This document shows, one piece after another, positions 1 through 11,599 of a DNA stretch of 64,000 nt. Each line of letters begins with the position of its first letter. The stretch's first letter is position 1. Both the position numbers and the translations under genes were made by a program. Origin of the DNA: Rhea pennata (lineage: Eukaryota > Chordata > Aves > Rheiformes > Rheidae); assembly GCF_028389875.1 (NCBI RefSeq), contig NW_026907703.1, forward strand, positions 343,984 to 407,983, given 5' to 3'. The notes under the pieces were generated by a model. The model did not search any database. It was not told the origin of the DNA and saw only the letters and a program-made list of their open reading frames with translations.

Positions 1-840
1 TAGCTTCAGTGTGGACTTTGAGGTCCTTTCTGCTTGAGTGCCTGATAGGCAGCAGGCTCATGGAGAGAACTGGTGCTTGTGAGGTCCCTTTATCCTCAGT
101 ACCTGATAGGTGAGCTGCAGCACCTGGCTTGGGTGCTGACTGTGAGGTGACTTCTGCCTCAGCACCTCATGGGCCAGGAGGAGGCACCTACCTGCTGCTT
201 GTGCAGATTGGGAGGTGCTTCTGCCTCAGTCCGTGATAGGCCAGCAGCAGGCACATGGCTTTGAGTCTGAGTGTGAGCTCAGTGGTGCCTCGGTGTGGGA
301 TAGGCCAGTAGCAGGCACATTGCTGCTGCTGACATTTTGTTAGGTCAATGGTGACTCAGTAGCTGATTGGGCAGCTGCAAGGACACGGCTTCAGGGCTTA
401 ATGTGAGGCCCCTTTTCAATCCATACCTGGTAGGCCAGCATCAGGCCCATTACTGCTGGCTGTCTCAGTGAGGATGTTGTGCCTGAGAACCTGAGAGAGC
501 AGCCGCGTGCACGTGGCTTTGGTGATGATGCTGAGGTCATTGTGTCTCAAGACGTGCTAGACCAGGAGCTGGCACCTTGCTGCTGTTTGTTCTTGTGGGG
601 TCCTTTCTGCCTCAGCCCCTCACTGGCCAGCACAGGCATATTGGTGCGGTTAACGCTTGTAAAGCGTTGCCTCAGTCCCTGATGGACCGGGAGCGGTCAC
701 ATGGCTTTGATGAAGGTGGTGAGGTCACTTGTGCCTGTGGCCCTGGTAGGTCAGTGCCAGGCCCATGGCTGCTGTTTGTGCTTGTGAGGTCACTTCAACC
801 TCAGTACCTGGTAGACCAGCAGGAGGTACGTGGCTGTGAC
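1..840. repeat. Minisatellite, about 64-bp period, about 13 diverged units
   Basis: A recurring block reads roughly: gaggtcacttctgcctcag, a short variable part, gataggccagcagcaggc, acatggctgctg. The gataggccag-like landmark recurs near 43, 105, 167, 235, 299, 364, 429, 491, 558, 622, 681, 745 and 809, giving spacings of 59-68 bp. The units are diverged, so this is an old array. It starts at or before the window edge. Open reading frames crossing it (for example 577-1038) follow the repeat and show no protein-like conservation. A related isolated unit lies near 16295-16420. Confidence 0.85.
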
Positions 841-841
841 G

Positions 842-1012
842 CACCAATAGAGGAACATTCGGGAGTCTTTCAGATTCCAGGATTAGTCACACTGAGCTTG
901 AGAGAAATTGTTTGTCAAGTACAGGAGTTTATTAGAGATAAGCGATTCTGCCCATATGACCCATGTTACCCACCAGTAACAGTTTTCCCAGACTGTTCTC
1001 ATCCTTCAGTTG
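842..1012 (-). other. Unclassified fragment, possibly the end of an LTR
   Basis: Non-repetitive within this window, between the minisatellite and a CR1 element. Read on the minus strand it contains an AATAAA hexamer (near 928-935) followed by a further 80-90 bases, a layout that resembles the R-U5 end of a retroviral LTR. There is no partner LTR, no clear terminal CA and no target duplication, so this assignment is weak. Confidence 0.25.
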
Positions 1013-2843
1013 GAATTGAGTCTGGCAAGGGACGTTAAGGACAATAGGAAGGGCTTCTTCAAATACATCAGTAGCAAGAGGAGGACTGGGGAAAGTGTGG
1101 GCCCACTACTGAATGAGGCGGGGGCCCTGGTGACAAAGGCTCCAGAGAAGGCAATATTACTGAATGCCTTCTTTGCTTTAGTTTTCACTGCTAAGGGCAG
1201 CCCTTATGAATCCTGCAGCCTGGATGTTAGGGAGAAAGTCTGGAGAAGGGAAGAGTTTCCTTTGGTCAAGGACGATCAGGTTAGCGATCTGGGCAAACCT
1301 GATGTCCACAGCTCGGTGAGTCCTGAAGGGATGTCCCCACGGATACTGAGGGATCTGGCGGACGTTGTTGCCAGGCCACTCTCCATCATCTCTGAAAGGT
1401 TGTGGAGAACTGAAGAGGTGCCGGAGGACTGGAAGAAAGCCAATGTTACTCCAGTCTTCAGAAAGGGCAAGAAGGAGGACCCAGGCAAATCCAGGTCAGC
1501 CTCACCTCCATCCCTGGAAAGGGGATGGAACAGCTCATTCTGGATGTCATCTCCAAGCATATGGAGGAGAGGTCAGGAGTAGTCAGCATGGATTCCCCAA
1601 GGGGAAATCCTGCTTAACCAATCTGATAGCCTGCTAGGATGGCATGACTGGCTGGGTAGATGAGGGGAGAGCAGTGGACGTTGAGTACCTTGACTTCAGC
1701 AAAGCTTTTGACGCTGTCTCCCATAACATCCTCCTAGAGAAGCTCAGGAAGTGTGGGTTAGATGAGTGGGCAGTAAGGTGGATTGAGAACTGGCTGAATA
1801 GCAGAGCTCAGAGGGTTATCACCAGTGGTGCGGAGTGTAGTTGGAGGCCTGTGGCTAGTGGAGTTCCCCAGGGCTCAGGACTGGGTCCCATCCTGTTCGA
1901 CTTCTTCATCAATGACCTGGATGAAGGGACAGAGTGCCTCCTCAGCAAGTTTGCTGATGCTACCAAGCTGGGAGGAGTGGCTGATCCACCTGAGGGCTGT
2001 GCTGCCATTCAGAGAGACCTGGACAGGCTGGAGAGCTGGGCAGAGAGGAACCGCCTCACATTCAACAAGGGCAAGTGCAGGCTCCTGCTCCTAGCAAGGA
2101 ATAACTCCTTGCACCAGTAGAGGCTGGGGGCTGATCTGCTGGAGAGCAGCTCTGCAGAGAAGGACCGGGGAGTGCTGGTGGACAAGCATTTGCCTATGAG
2201 CCCGCAGCATGAACTTGTGGCCAGGAAGGCCAATGATCTCCTGTGGTGCATTAAAGACTGTTGCCATCAGGTCGAGGGAGGTGATCCTGCCGCTCTACTC
2301 AGAGCTGGGGAGGCCACCTCTTGAGTACTGTGTCCAGTTCTGGGCTCCCCAGTATGAGAGAGACATGGAGCTACTGGAGAGAGTCCAGCGTAGGGCTACG
2401 AGGATGATCAGAGGGCTGGAGGTCCTCTGCCCTATGAGGAACAGCTGCGAGAGCTGGGCCTGTTTAGCCTGGGGAAGAGAAGACTGGGGGGGCGGGGTCT
2501 TATCAATGTGTATAAGTACCTGAAGGGAAGGTGTTGAGGGGATGGGGCCAAACTCTTTTCAGCTGCCCCGTGTGACAGGACAAGAGGCAATGGGCAAAAA
2601 AAGAACCACAGGAAGTTCCACCTGAACGTAAGGGATAATTTCTTTCCTCTGAGAGTGACAGAGCACTGGAACAGATTGCCCAGAGAGGTTGTGGAGTCTC
2701 CTTCTCTGGGGATATCCAAGGCCTGCCTGGATGCAACCCTGTCTACCATGCTGTAGGTAACCCTGCTAGAGAAGGGAGGTTGGACTAGGTGATCTCCAGA
2801 GATCCCTTCCAACATCAGCCATTCTGTGATTGAGTGATTCTGT
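1013..2843 (+). mobile_element. CR1 LINE, 5'-truncated, dead reverse transcriptase
   Basis: This is the 3' part of a CR1 non-LTR retrotransposon. Frames at 1010-1582 and 1644-2120 encode ORF2 reverse transcriptase: the stretch before the RT, then [17 protein letters not shown], then [13 protein letters not shown]. The active-site motif, normally FADD in CR1, reads FADA here (the last codon at about 1959-1961 is Ala), so a catalytic Asp is lost. Frameshifts and stops near 1582 and 2120 break the frame. Downstream coding resembles the CR1 C terminus, and the element ends in the family-typical degenerate ATTCTGTGA octamers at 2818-2843. It is the longest CR1 in the window. Confidence 0.93.
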
Positions 2844-4339
2844 TTGGAGGCTATTTTTGGACATGGCCATGCCCGTACATCTCCTACTGCTCCTGGCGTG
2901 AGGTTCCGGGAAGGTCTCTGGGAGAGCAGTGTGTTTAGCCTTTGCGTTGGAAATCAGGTGTGAGCTCCCTCTTTAGCCAAGCTTGACTCCGGATATGTCC
3001 ACTGACTTTACAAACTGATCATATGGAGCATTCTTGTGCTTGATAGGTACTTAATTACTGCCAGCCTTTCTGGGCTCTTCTACCCTTCAGAGATGCCACC
3101 CTTGTCCATCCCATGGAAGAGGTCTGTAAATCCAAGCTATCCCATCTCACACAGGGCATCCTTCTCCCCATTTTCCCTGGTGGCCTCTGCTGAAGAACTT
3201 GCACCCTGTTTGTGAAGGACTCCAGTCATGCAATTGATCCCACCACATCTCTGTAATTCTAACCATGTGGCACTCCTGTGACACCTTGTGCATCTCCACT
3301 TGCTCCTTGTTGCACCCCAGGCTGCATATGTTTGTGTATATCTGGGCTACAGAGCATCTGTACAGAGCTGGCTGAAGATTTGTCCCAAGAAGCATGTCAC
3401 CAAGAACCATATGTATGGAAAGGCTTTGACTGCAGGTGGTGACATCACAGCATGGATAGCAGGTGGTAGGTGAGGTTCCCGCTAAGAGAGCAGACCCTTC
3501 AGTGCCCAAGGCCAGGGAGAAACGGAGCTGGGCTGCCCAGTACTGACAGGGGAGGGATTGGCTGCCTAGCTGACTCTGTGGCACCTTGGTGCCTGTGACA
3601 GACTTGAACCAATCTGCAGGCAGGACAAAGTGCTACTCAAGAAGTCCCTGAGGCCTGATTTGAAAGTGCAGAGACTTGAATGGAGACCTTGGTGTGATGT
3701 GCCTCCTATTTGTGGAGTATGCTTGGACGTAGACAGTAGAGACTGTACCTAAAAGCAGTAGTGGGATTCAGTTGTTTAGGCACGTGGGGAAAACCCAAGA
3801 TGCCCTGGGGCACTTGCCAGCAAAATCTCCAAGGGAGCATAATTTTCCTTAGGTCTCGAACTGTAACTACTAGAAACCTGTAGTTTTGCTGGACATGCAA
3901 CATCTGACTGCCTATTTCTATGTCATTAAATCAGGTGTCTGTACTGAATTACGTGAGCTGTTTGTGTTTGTAACATTGGGATCTTCATATGTCTGAGCTT
4001 CAGAGTGAGTGGAGCACTAATTGTAGAAGGCATCTGCTGTCATTTGAGATGGTCAAGGAAATTCCCTACCTATCCCTTAGCTGATGCTCCATAAGGATGT
4101 GGGTCTCCCAGTTGCTCCACCAGAGCAAACAGACAGTGCACAGGCCTGGTACACCAGTGTCACCAGGTGTTTGCATGTGAGCAGCTGACTGCCAGCCTTC
4201 ATCTCCAGTGATTATAATGGAGCTTAGCCAACGTGCACCCATGCAGACATTCTCTGCTGTGCACCATTTCAGCTTGTGCAAGGGGAATCCCACCTCCTGT
4301 GTGTAAGTGGAGTTTACAGTAGGGAGCTGAATTCTGCTG
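2844..4339. other. No recognised gene
   Basis: About 1.5 kb between the CR1 and the start of segmental duplication copy A. The longest frame (3147-3584, minus, 145 codons) has no recognisable domain, signal or homologue within the window. I see no repeat family that I can name here. Confidence 0.5.
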
Positions 4340-6914
4340 CAGCCCAGGGCCTTCTAAATGGGCATGCAATGACCAGCTTGTGTCATCTGAATGAGAACCT
4401 GAAGCATGTCAATGCTCATGTCAAAGGGCTCCCTTCTTGTCCCCATCTAGGTATCCTCCCTTGTTAAGACACGGGAATATGGATTTCCAGGGTGGGATGT
4501 TTCCACCTCTTGTAGATAACCATCCTCTGATGAAACAACTGACAAAGCTGTAACTGGTCTCTCTGTGTTGTTTAGAGAGGGACCAAAGGTGATCATTTTG
4601 CTTTACCTCCGCGAACATTTCGCAGGGGGAGGGAGCCCAAGGGACAGAGAAAGTCATGCCTTCAGCTGGGCCCCTGCTCCTGAGTGGGGCCAGGCTCCTG
4701 GGATGGAGGTAGCTCATGGCAACCTTGCAGCACTGCCCAGAGACAGCTGCGTGCAGGAGCAGCTCCTCTGCAAAGAACAGTAGGGCTCTGGGCACTGCCT
4801 GCTGCTGGTGACGTGAGATGAGACATGACAGAGAGGTAAAAGGCTGTGTGGAATGAGAGGACAGGGGAGAGCTCCTTGTAGGAGAAATCTTCACAGCCCT
4901 TGACACAGTAAGTCTCTGGCTGCAGGGCAATGCTATGGAGGGTTCCTGGAGGGGTCTCTTAAAACTTTCACATCCCTCAAGGATCACTCTGCTTTGTAGA
5001 GGAGAGCAGGATGCTTCAGAGCAGAGATCACCTACCACACTGCCACAGCACAGGGCATGCTGCTACTTTCTCCCAAGGACGGCTGCAGGGCTGTGAAGCT
5101 GGGATATGCACCCAGGTGTGCCCAGGGCTGTGATTCAGAGCAGTGTCCCTGCACTGCAGGGAAGGTGAAGAAAAGGCTACTGAAAAAGGGAAGGAGGTTT
5201 CCTTCCAGGTCTTTCAGTTTCCTAATTTTGACAGGAAGAAAAAGGGAAAGTGTTTCCTCTTTTTGACAAGAAACTAGGATTCACAAGTCTTCACTTTCAG
5301 AGATCAACAGGTCTGTGAGAAAGATCATCAAAGCCCTTCAACTCCCCTTCCCCCTACAGCAGCACCAACTGTACCTCTATGAACTTCTCAGGGCTTTTGT
5401 GACCTACTCCTTAGGACCTGCATGCACAGAGATGCCCTTGGACAGTGCCCTGTGCTGGGAAGTTTCTGTAGGGCAGAACTGAGCACACACAGGGACAGGG
5501 TCTGTGTGCACTGACAGGGGAAATACATCTGGACAGAGGGAGCTCCAGGCAGCAGGAACAGCTGCAGGCAGTAGAGATGGGCAGAGAATGAGAGGGAACT
5601 GTGAACAGAATCATCATGGGAGGATGGATTTGGCCAAGTGAAGGTCAGTCCCTCTGATGCAGACACCTTCCTCTGAGCAAGCCTCCAGTTTCTCCCCTCC
5701 CACTCAGAAGAGTCCCTGCCCTGACAGCCATGGGGTCCAGGGTATAAGCCCCCTCCTTTGCAGCCAGACCTCTGGCAGAGGAGAGGGGTATCTCTCTTGC
5801 CACGAGCCCATCTCACGCTGCCCCACAAAGGGGTGGAGATCCACTGCCCTGCCATGTTGCCGTCAGTGAGGTGGCATGCCCAGCCGGGCAAGGTGAAGCC
5901 TTGCCTGCCTTCCCATCTGCCTCTCTCCCCTTGCCTCCCTTGGCAGCAGGATCATGCTGTTGCTCCTTGTTTCCCCTCCACGATGCTCCTGTTCTTGCTT
6001 TTGGGCTTTCTGGGGTTGGGAATTTTCAGCTGCAGTTTAAACGATGATGCTGCAAGTCAGGAACAGAGGGGTCTGCTTGGGAGTGAGGTGTCCCCAGGCC
6101 CCTGCTAATCTGTGGAGCTCCAGAAAAGGGCGTCTGTGGGGAATGAACTGACTCTCCCTTAAGGAGAGCCTATTGTCAGTCCTAAGAGTCCTTTGAGTGT
6201 TTCCCTGTGGTGTCCTGCCAGGCTGTGAGCTGCCCTCCAGAAAGGCAGTGCTGTCTCATATCATTGCTGTGATATCTGAGAGCCCCATGCAGAAGGTGCA
6301 GAGATGCTGGCAGTATGGAGATGGTGGTGGGAGGCTGCAAATGAGCAGCTGAAAAGAGCCTTGTGTGTCCTTGGCTAGAAGGGGAGTGTGGAGAGCTCCC
6401 TCCGGTGCCTGGAGAAAGGGAGGAAAATTTGGAAACCTGCACTTTGTAACAGGATTCCTCTGCTCTCAGCAGGGGCTGGCTGCTTTTTAGAGCAACATCA
6501 TCCTCCAACTCAAATGGGCAGGAGCACAGGAGGGCAGGGAATGAGACTAACAGACAGGCGAGATGTCCCCTCTCGGCACCAAGTGCCAGTGGATGTTTTC
6601 CTGTGAGGACTTGCAGGGGAAATGCCGAGGATTTCTGGTCTTAAGGAGCACTCTCCAGGGGTGACAGGGGCATCTCAAAGAAAATAAACAATATTAAGAA
6701 AATCCCTGAAACTCATTTCTGTAACCATCATTCTTGAGAAGTGATGTGAAGATGCTAAAAAGCCCTGCCACAAGATGAGTGGATTTCATTTGACAGAAAC
6801 TGAGTGTCAGAGCTACTCACAAATAGAGATGCAATATTAGATTTTTAATAACAAATGTAAATATTTATTAATTTCTTTTTATTTGTTTTGTTTTTTTAAA
6901 AAGTCTATCCTAAC
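4340..6914. other. Upstream flank of the copy A OR, no gene recognised
   Basis: Paralogous to 53440-55987 and likely to hold the OR promoter and 5' untranslated exons, which cannot be placed from sequence alone. Frames such as 4421-5038 and 5388-5891 on the minus strand have partners in copy B but differ there by indels and frame changes. That argues against protein coding. Confidence 0.5.
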
Positions 6915-6942
6915 TTGTCCCTGTCTTTTCCTCCTTGGACAG
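6915..6942 (+). other. Candidate splice acceptor before the OR coding exon
   Basis: A pyrimidine-rich tract ends in ttggacag, with AG at 6941-6942, 24 bases before the OR start codon. OR genes commonly have 5' untranslated exons spliced just upstream of a single coding exon. In copy B the corresponding bases read ttgaatcg, so the AG is absent there. Confidence 0.6.
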
Positions 6943-6966
6943 CCCCCCCATGCCCAGTGGGAGCTG

Positions 6967-7899
6967 ATGTCCAATGGCAGCTCCTTGTACGAGTTCTTCC
7001 TTCTGGCATTCACAGACACACGAGAGCTGCAGCTCTTGCACTTCTCACTCTTCCTGGGCACCTACCTGGCTGCCCTCCTGGGCAACGGCCTCATCATCAC
7101 AGCAGTAACCTGCGACCACCACCTGCACACCCCCATGTACTTCTTCCTCCTCAGTCTCTCCGTTCTGGACCTTGGCACCATCTCTGTTACTGTCCCCAAA
7201 TCCATGGTCAATTCCCTGTGGGACACCAGAGGCATTTCCTACTCGGGATGTGCTGCTCAAGTCTTTTTCTTTATTTTCTTATGTTCAACAGAGTATTACC
7301 TTCTCACAGTCATGGCCTATGACCGCTATGTTGCCAACTGCAAACCCCTGCACTACAACATAATCATGGGCAGCAGAGCCTGTGTCAAAACGGCAGCAGC
7401 TGCCTGGGCCAGTGGTTTTCTCAATGCAGCCCTGCACACTGCCCACACATTTTCCATACCACTATGCGAAGGCAACACAATGGTCCAGTTCTGTGAAATC
7501 CCTCAGATCCTCAGGCTCTCCTGCTCTGACTCCTACCTTAGAGAAGTTGGGCTTATCGTTATTACTGCCTGTTTAGGCTTAGGGTGTTTTGTTTTCATCG
7601 TGGTGTCCTATGTGCAGGTCTTCACTGCTGTGCTGAGGATGCCCTCTGAGCAGGGCCAGCACAAAGCCTTTTCCATGTGCCTCCCGCACCTGGCTGCAGT
7701 CTCCCTGTTTGTCAGCACAATATTTTTTGCTCACTTGAAGCTACCCTCCCTCTCCTCCCCACCTCTGGATCTGGTGGTGGCTGTTCTGTACGTGGTGGTG
7801 CCTCCAACGGTGAACCCCCTCATCTACAGCATGAGGAACAAGGAGCTCAAGGATGCACTGAGGAAACTCATCCAATGGGTACAAGGTCAGCACCAATAA
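6967..7899 (+). CDS. Olfactory receptor, avian gamma-c/OR14-like, intact
   Basis: A seven-transmembrane odorant receptor of 310 residues, the usual OR length, expected in the plasma membrane or cilia of olfactory neurons and coupled to a G protein. The start at 6967 (MSNGSS) gives the usual short N terminus with an N-glycosylation site at Asn3. Earlier in-frame codons lie across the probable splice acceptor. Family motifs in order: LLGNG in TM1 (38-42), LHTPMYFF (53-60), Cys95, MAYDRY (116-121), KAFSMCLPHL (233-242, usually KAFSTC.SHL) and NPLIYS in TM7 (283-288). Two oddities: Asn124 follows DRYVA where Ile is usual, and extracellular loop 2 reads MVQFCEIPQ (172-180) with one Phe fewer than the usual QFFCEIP seen in copy B. 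The frame is open, so it is potentially functional. The OR14-like assignment rests on remembered family features. Confidence 0.93.
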   Translation: MSNGSSLYEFFLLAFTDTRELQLLHFSLFLGTYLAALLGNGLIITAVTCDHHLHTPMYFFLLSLSVLDLGTISVTVPKSMVNSLWDTRGISYSGCAAQVFFFIFLCSTEYYLLTVMAYDRYVANCKPLHYNIIMGSRACVKTAAAAWASGFLNAALHTAHTFSIPLCEGNTMVQFCEIPQILRLSCSDSYLREVGLIVITACLGLGCFVFIVVSYVQVFTAVLRMPSEQGQHKAFSMCLPHLAAVSLFVSTIFFAHLKLPSLSSPPLDLVVAVLYVVVPPTVNPLIYSMRNKELKDALRKLIQWVQGQHQ

Positions 7900-10800
7900 C
7901 TGGCCCACGTGCATTCACTCACTAGGATGTCTAGAATCAAGGCTGTGTGTTGTGCATTTCTTTCTTGTCTCTTTTGCATCCATGTTAAAAACAAACAAAA
8001 AATTCAGTTCATACTCCATCTCCCCAGAAATCTCTCATTTGAATTGGACCCAGAGACTATGTTGAAGCAGGAAGCCCGGCTTCTCTCTTCATCGGCACTG
8101 ATGGAGGTGTTGTCCCAAAACTGGGTGCTGTTACCCGGTGTGCAAGTAACACTGGCTCAAGATACTTGTTTATTTCATTTCTGCACAGAGATGGGTGCTA
8201 GGTGGTAGATCCACAAAGCTAGCACACCTTCTCCCTTTCTCTTTCTTTACTTACACACACTTTTCAGGGAGTGCTTTATATATAATTTTTCTATTGGTTA
8301 CAATTGTATTACATCACATATTCACTCTGCATTTGTGCTTTAACATTCCTGTTCATTAGCTTAAGAAGCAGAGAAGAAGGCTGTAACATCATTATCATGT
8401 CATTTCCATCTCATTATTCATTTAAGAGTGTGTAGTTTAGTATGTTAATAAGCCTTAATGAACTTCTAGGTTACTCTGGGTTGTTCTGCTGCTTTTGTCT
8501 TGTCGACTCCTCACATTCTTCAAAATGTTGTGGTTTCCTCAAGATTATTCGGCTGGAGCTGGTTGCCCTTTGCAAGACTGTTTTACAATATCCTCTCTCC
8601 CTTGTCCTTGAGCCTTGTTAAGTATTTGAGGGTTTCATCAGTATAACTCTTAACAGAGGAACCTCACAGCCTGCAAGGCTGAGCTCGCTTGGATGCCCCC
8701 AGTGCAATGAGAGGAGTTTCCCTTTGCAGTGTCTCTTTTGGTAGTGACACCAAGGGAGCTCAGGGGCCCAGAGTCAGGCTCAGATAAATACCGATGAGGT
8801 GAGACCATGGGTCCTGTGTCCATTAGGAGAGCTCAGCTCCACCACCCTGGGGCACTGCAGGGAGCACAGGGCAGGGGTGCAGGAATGGCCAGGCCAGCAT
8901 GGATACTCTGACCAGGAGAAAGGTTCTCTGGGGAGCAGAGATGTCACAGCAAAATAGCAGGGCAGTATTCAGAGACAGGAAAAGAGAAGGAGAACTTGAT
9001 TCCTCTGTGTATCATCTTAGGGCAGGCAGCTCTGTTTCCGGAGCAGCAGGAACTGCCGGAGGTGCCGCAAGGCCAGGGCTTTCATGCTGTTCACAGCAGC
9101 AAGGTGGGCATGGAGGGCCTTCAGGCAGACAAGGAGGAGGATCTGCTGGGCTCAAGAACAAGGGAGATAGTGACAGGCCTCACTGCAGGACCTCATTCCC
9201 CTTGATGAGGAGCTGCTGCCCTTTTCCTTGGGCCTGGCCTGAGTAACGCTGTGGGCTTGGCTGTGCCTGGCCCCGCACCTCGCAAGTCCTGACCTGACAC
9301 TGTCCTTGTCCTGCTGACCTAATTCCTCATCTCTACCTCGGCCCTGTCACCTCACTACAGTCTAGAAAGCCTTGGCCAGGAAAGCTGCAACCCAAGCATG
9401 ACACAGAGAACATTGTGGGTATGAAAGTGACTATTGTATCCATGCAGAAACTCTTGCCTGACAGCCAATGTAAAGATGTGAGGAGAATTTCAGATTTGGC
9501 CCCCTACTCAGGTAACATTGAACAGAGACTCTTCAGTGGATGGAAAAGCAAGGGCAAGTGCCTGGGCCTGATCATACGATGCACAGTCAGGAGAGAAGGT
9601 CCTTCTCTGATACAACTCACCTGCTTATGAACCATTTGGGACAGGGTTCCTCCTACAGAGAAGATGCTGTTGGGAGCAGCAGGAGTGAGGCTGCTCCATG
9701 TGGAAAGGGAGCCAGGAGTCAAGGGTGCTGGCAAGGTAGTCAGGGAAGTGACCCACTGTCAAGAGGTGCTGTCCCGCACTGCCTGGACAAGAGGAGCAGA
9801 GCAGGTTTGGGGCTAATAATTGGCATCAGGTGCAGTCCAGTGATGGCCAGATAGGACTGGAGGGCTCCACCCAGCCCTGGTTTGTGTGGGAGGTCAGACT
9901 GGAGACCTCCAGAGGTCTCTTCCCATCAAAACTCTTCTGCAATTCCATGAATTCCTGCTCCTCTACCTCTGCACCGGCATGGGTGGCAGGGGGAGGAGAG
10001 CACCTAGGGCAGAGCAGACTGAGTCTGTTGGGAGAGTGTTGGGGGAAGATCCAAAGGTCCCAGGCTCAGACCTGGGCTTTGGAAAACTCCCTTACACCCT
10101 CCCTCCAGAGGCTCTGTCTGCCTCTTCCACCCTCCATGTGTTCCCCTCCCATAGGCCAAGGTGGAGTCCAGGATTGCCTGGGGACTCTCTTCCCCATGGA
10201 GAGGAGAGAGAGGGCCTTCACCAGCCCCACACTGCCTTTTCCACCACCAGCCTTTGCAGTTGCATGTGCCTAGGTCTGCTCTGTCCCCACAGTCACAGCT
10301 ACACTGGAGCCCATGACAATTCTGATGCTGTTGTCCTCAAGGAGGGATCTACCCCGCAGCTGGGGCCTGGCCAGCTGCAAAGACATCAGCTGTCGAGTGT
10401 CCCAGCCATGCAGCTGAGGGCAGGGGTCTTCATCCCAATTTCCCTGCTCCTGCCTCTGCTCTCACCACCACCGCTGCTGTGCCCAAGTCAAGCCCTCCTG
10501 CCAGCAGACTGCCTTGGGGCCTGAGGCAACTCCAGCTCCCTCCAGGGCTGTTCTGGAGACTTTCAGGAGCAGCCTGAGGTGGAACTGGCACCACCAGGGT
10601 GGGCTGGGATAGGACAGCTCCCCTCTGTCATGCTGCAGCTGGGGCTGAGGTGGGGCTGGGTACAGCGTTTCCCTGGGGAGCTCCTGCAGGAACTGCTGTC
10701 GGGGATCCTCCACATCTGTCCTGCCACCAGCACCAGCACTCAGGGTGTGAGGGTGGAAGCACACAGAGGGTGGAAGGTGGCCAGGCTGCCTAGGGGGAGC

Positions 10801-11560
10801 ATCAAGATTCTGTCTGCGCATGCAGGGATGGAGTGAGGAAAGCCAGAGATCAGCTGGAGCTGCCACCAGAGACCTCACACACGGAAAGGGCTGGAGTATT
10901 ATTAAATGACCATGAAATGATCCCCTAGAGTCTGGAGGGGGAGGGTGTCTGAGCATCCAGCCCTTGCCCAGCCTGGGCTATGCCCCACACGGGGGTCAGC
11001 AGAGAGCTGTACTCCAGGATTTTCTGGGAAAAGAGGGGCCTTGCAAGGCTGATATTTTCCCCTCTGTCAGGATACAGAGACTTGTGTGGGGCTGGTCTGG
11101 GACAATGGCCCTGTGGCAGCTCCCCCAGTGTGTCCATGCAACACAGGGAACACCCTGGGCTCTTCTCTCTTGCACCTTCCATGTCCTGGTGCCTTTCCCA
11201 GGACACCTACATTTGCCCCACAAGCACACAGCTCTGTGCTCCCACACTGCGCATTCACACACAGTAGCTGAATGGCAGCATTTTCCCTCTCCCATGACCG
11301 TGTGTGCTTGTGCCAGGCTCAGGTATTTGGTGTGCATCTCCTGGGGAAGGTAGCAGGCCGGGGAGGTTGCTAGAGATGGTGGACCTGTGGAGGACCTATA
11401 GCATGAGGATGGCACTTTCATCTGTTTCCAAGCTGTCCTCGCAAACAGACTGTCTTTCTGCTGTGTCAGAAGTAGACACATAGAGTTCCATGGGATCTGC
11501 AGGACACCCCAGCATCCAGGACACAGGACACATTTCTTGTCAGATCCAGCTCCCAAATGG
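7900..11560. other. 3' flank of the copy A OR, no gene recognised
   Basis: Shared with copy B (56945-61370), and from about 9640 also with copy C (27540-28720). Frames of 100-210 codons occur (for example 9886-10524), but the copy B counterpart is shifted by a 13-base indel near 9760 (59480 in B). The frame is therefore not conserved between near-identical copies, and I judge it non-coding. The stretch around 9830-9950 resembles a decayed CR1 3' end. Confidence 0.55.
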
Positions 11561-11599
11561 GGACTCACACCCAGGGAACACTGGCCTTGGATAGCCTCC

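Noticed and set aside
1..840. CRISPR-like array at the window start
   Set aside because: Whole units of about 64 bp are diverged without the alternation of identical repeats and unique spacers, and the sequence is vertebrate.
6883..6966. Upstream extension of the OR frame to 6883
   Set aside because: It begins at a TTG codon and crosses a likely intron polypyrimidine tract and acceptor. ATG at 6967 gives the family-typical N terminus.
9387..10524. Long frames 9886-10524 and 59387-60235 as a duplicated protein gene
   Set aside because: The two near-identical DNA copies differ by an indel that shifts phase, and part of the sequence resembles a CR1 3' end. There is no domain and no conserved frame.
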